From Streptococcus constellatus subsp. constellatus (lineage in GTDB: Bacteria; Bacillota; Bacilli; Lactobacillales; Streptococcaceae): DNA of 64,000 nucleotides. Positions within the stretch are counted from its first letter, which is position 1. Each line of letters opens with the position of its first letter. The translations under genes and the position numbers were made by a program. This document shows positions 63,678 to 64,000 of the stretch, in pieces. The stretch is from assembly GCF_023167545.1 (NCBI RefSeq), contig NZ_AP014647.1, positions 992,001 to 1,056,000 of the forward strand, given 5' to 3'. The notes beneath the pieces are model-generated. The model was not told where the DNA came from and searched no databases. It saw nothing but the letters and a program-made list of their open reading frames with translations.

Positions 63678-64000
63678 GAGCCACCTCATTTTTACTAATA
63701 AGATTGGTTAAGCGTTCCTCAAATGTCTTCGTTGCATCAAAGCCCATTTCTTTTGCGCGGTAATTCATCGCTGCCGATTCAATCACTACCGAAATATTGC
63801 GACCCGTTTTCACAGGAATGCGGATTCTTGGAATAGCCACACCTGATACTTCAAACTCCTCACCATTGTTTCCCAAACGATCAAATGTTTTATTGACATC
63901 ATAATTTTCCAGATAAACAGCCAACTGAACCTGGGATGAATCTTTTACAGCACTTGCCCCGTAAAGGCTCATAACATCAATAATCCCGACACCACGAATC
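63670..64000 (-). CDS. hprK: HPr kinase/phosphorylase, C-terminal part (cut by window edge)
   Basis: The last 109 or so residues of HprK, with [18 protein letters not shown] and the C-terminal region [26 protein letters not shown]. HprK phosphorylates HPr on Ser46 and controls carbon catabolite repression with CcpA. The P-loop lies beyond the window. The frame is open to base 64000; an internal ATG at 63972 is not the start. The stop overlaps the lgt start, giving the conserved hprK-lgt order. Confidence 0.95.
   Translation of the reverse strand, partial: IRGVGIIDVMSLYGASAVKDSSQVQLAVYLENYDVNKTFDRLGNNGEEFEVSGVAIPRIRIPVKTGRNISVVIESAAMNYRAKEMGFDATKTFEERLTNLISKNEVAHD

Overview
The window reads as chromosome of an oral or viridans-type Streptococcus. 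Evidence: low GC by eye, the conserved streptococcal blocks hprK-lgt, murB-potABCD, cdaA-cdaR-glmM, murT-gatD, rplU-prp-rpmA and infC-rpmI-rplT, an LPXTG wall protein, and streptococcal small families (DUF3270, DUF6556, EbsA). A gluconeogenesis block built on pyruvate phosphate dikinase points to the sanguinis/anginosus part of the genus, but species cannot be fixed from the sequence alone.

Layout. 1-7.5 kb: an Mga/RofA-type regulator, a membrane protein, a PhnA-type zinc ribbon protein, the mtaR-like LysR/lspA/rluD operon, and a double-GNAT acetyltransferase whose start has been displaced by an IS30-family insertion. 7.5-11.3 kb: a reactive-sulfur module, with a CstR-like persulfide sensor, two single-domain rhodaneses and a CoA-disulfide-reductase-rhodanese fusion. 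The module has a clear CsoR/CstR-type operator inside its promoter. A YbaK-type editing protein and a 41-bp-period repeat array sit in the middle. 11.4-14.3 kb: a GbpC/Spa-MucBP wall-anchored adhesin. 14.6-18.2 kb: ribosomal proteins L21 and L27 with the Prp protease and an L21 leader, then thiI and a cysteine desulfurase that together support tRNA thiolation. 18.3-24.6 kb: ccpN-pdrP-fbp divergent from ppdK, a self-contained gluconeogenic switch with CcpN-like operator matches in both promoters. 25.2-31.2 kb: a BOX-like repeat, potABCD, murB and a lipoprotein. 31.3-33.0 kb: an IS1182-family element. 33-41 kb: lepA, a HAD phosphatase, pepT, a DUF1275 protein, udk, a Gfo/Idh/MocA protein and a DEFD-box helicase. 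41.3-44.5 kb: the infC operon with an attenuator leader, cmk, a LysM protein, ferredoxin and EbsA. 44.7-52 kb: glycerate kinase, serB, glmM, cdaR and cdaA, divergent from murT-gatD-lapA. 52-58.5 kb: a truncated MFS remnant, a second 41-bp-period array, an ABC-F ATPase, a matrixin protease with a membrane neighbour, estA and RNase J2. 58.5-64 kb: a non-coding stretch that may be a small RNA, two U32 proteins, DUF3270, YtxH, DUF948, lgt, and the end of hprK cut by the window edge.

The most unusual observation is two unlinked intergenic arrays, at 7945-8242 and 52265-52715. Both are built on an exact 41-bp step. Each unit has a small dyad whose sequence changes between units, partly with compensating changes, followed by a better conserved tail. 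I do not recognise this family. Other points worth following are the IS30 capture of the GNAT start codon, a probable AUA start for infC, a TTG start for potA overlapped by a tiny upstream ORF, and two genes predicted to be leaderless.
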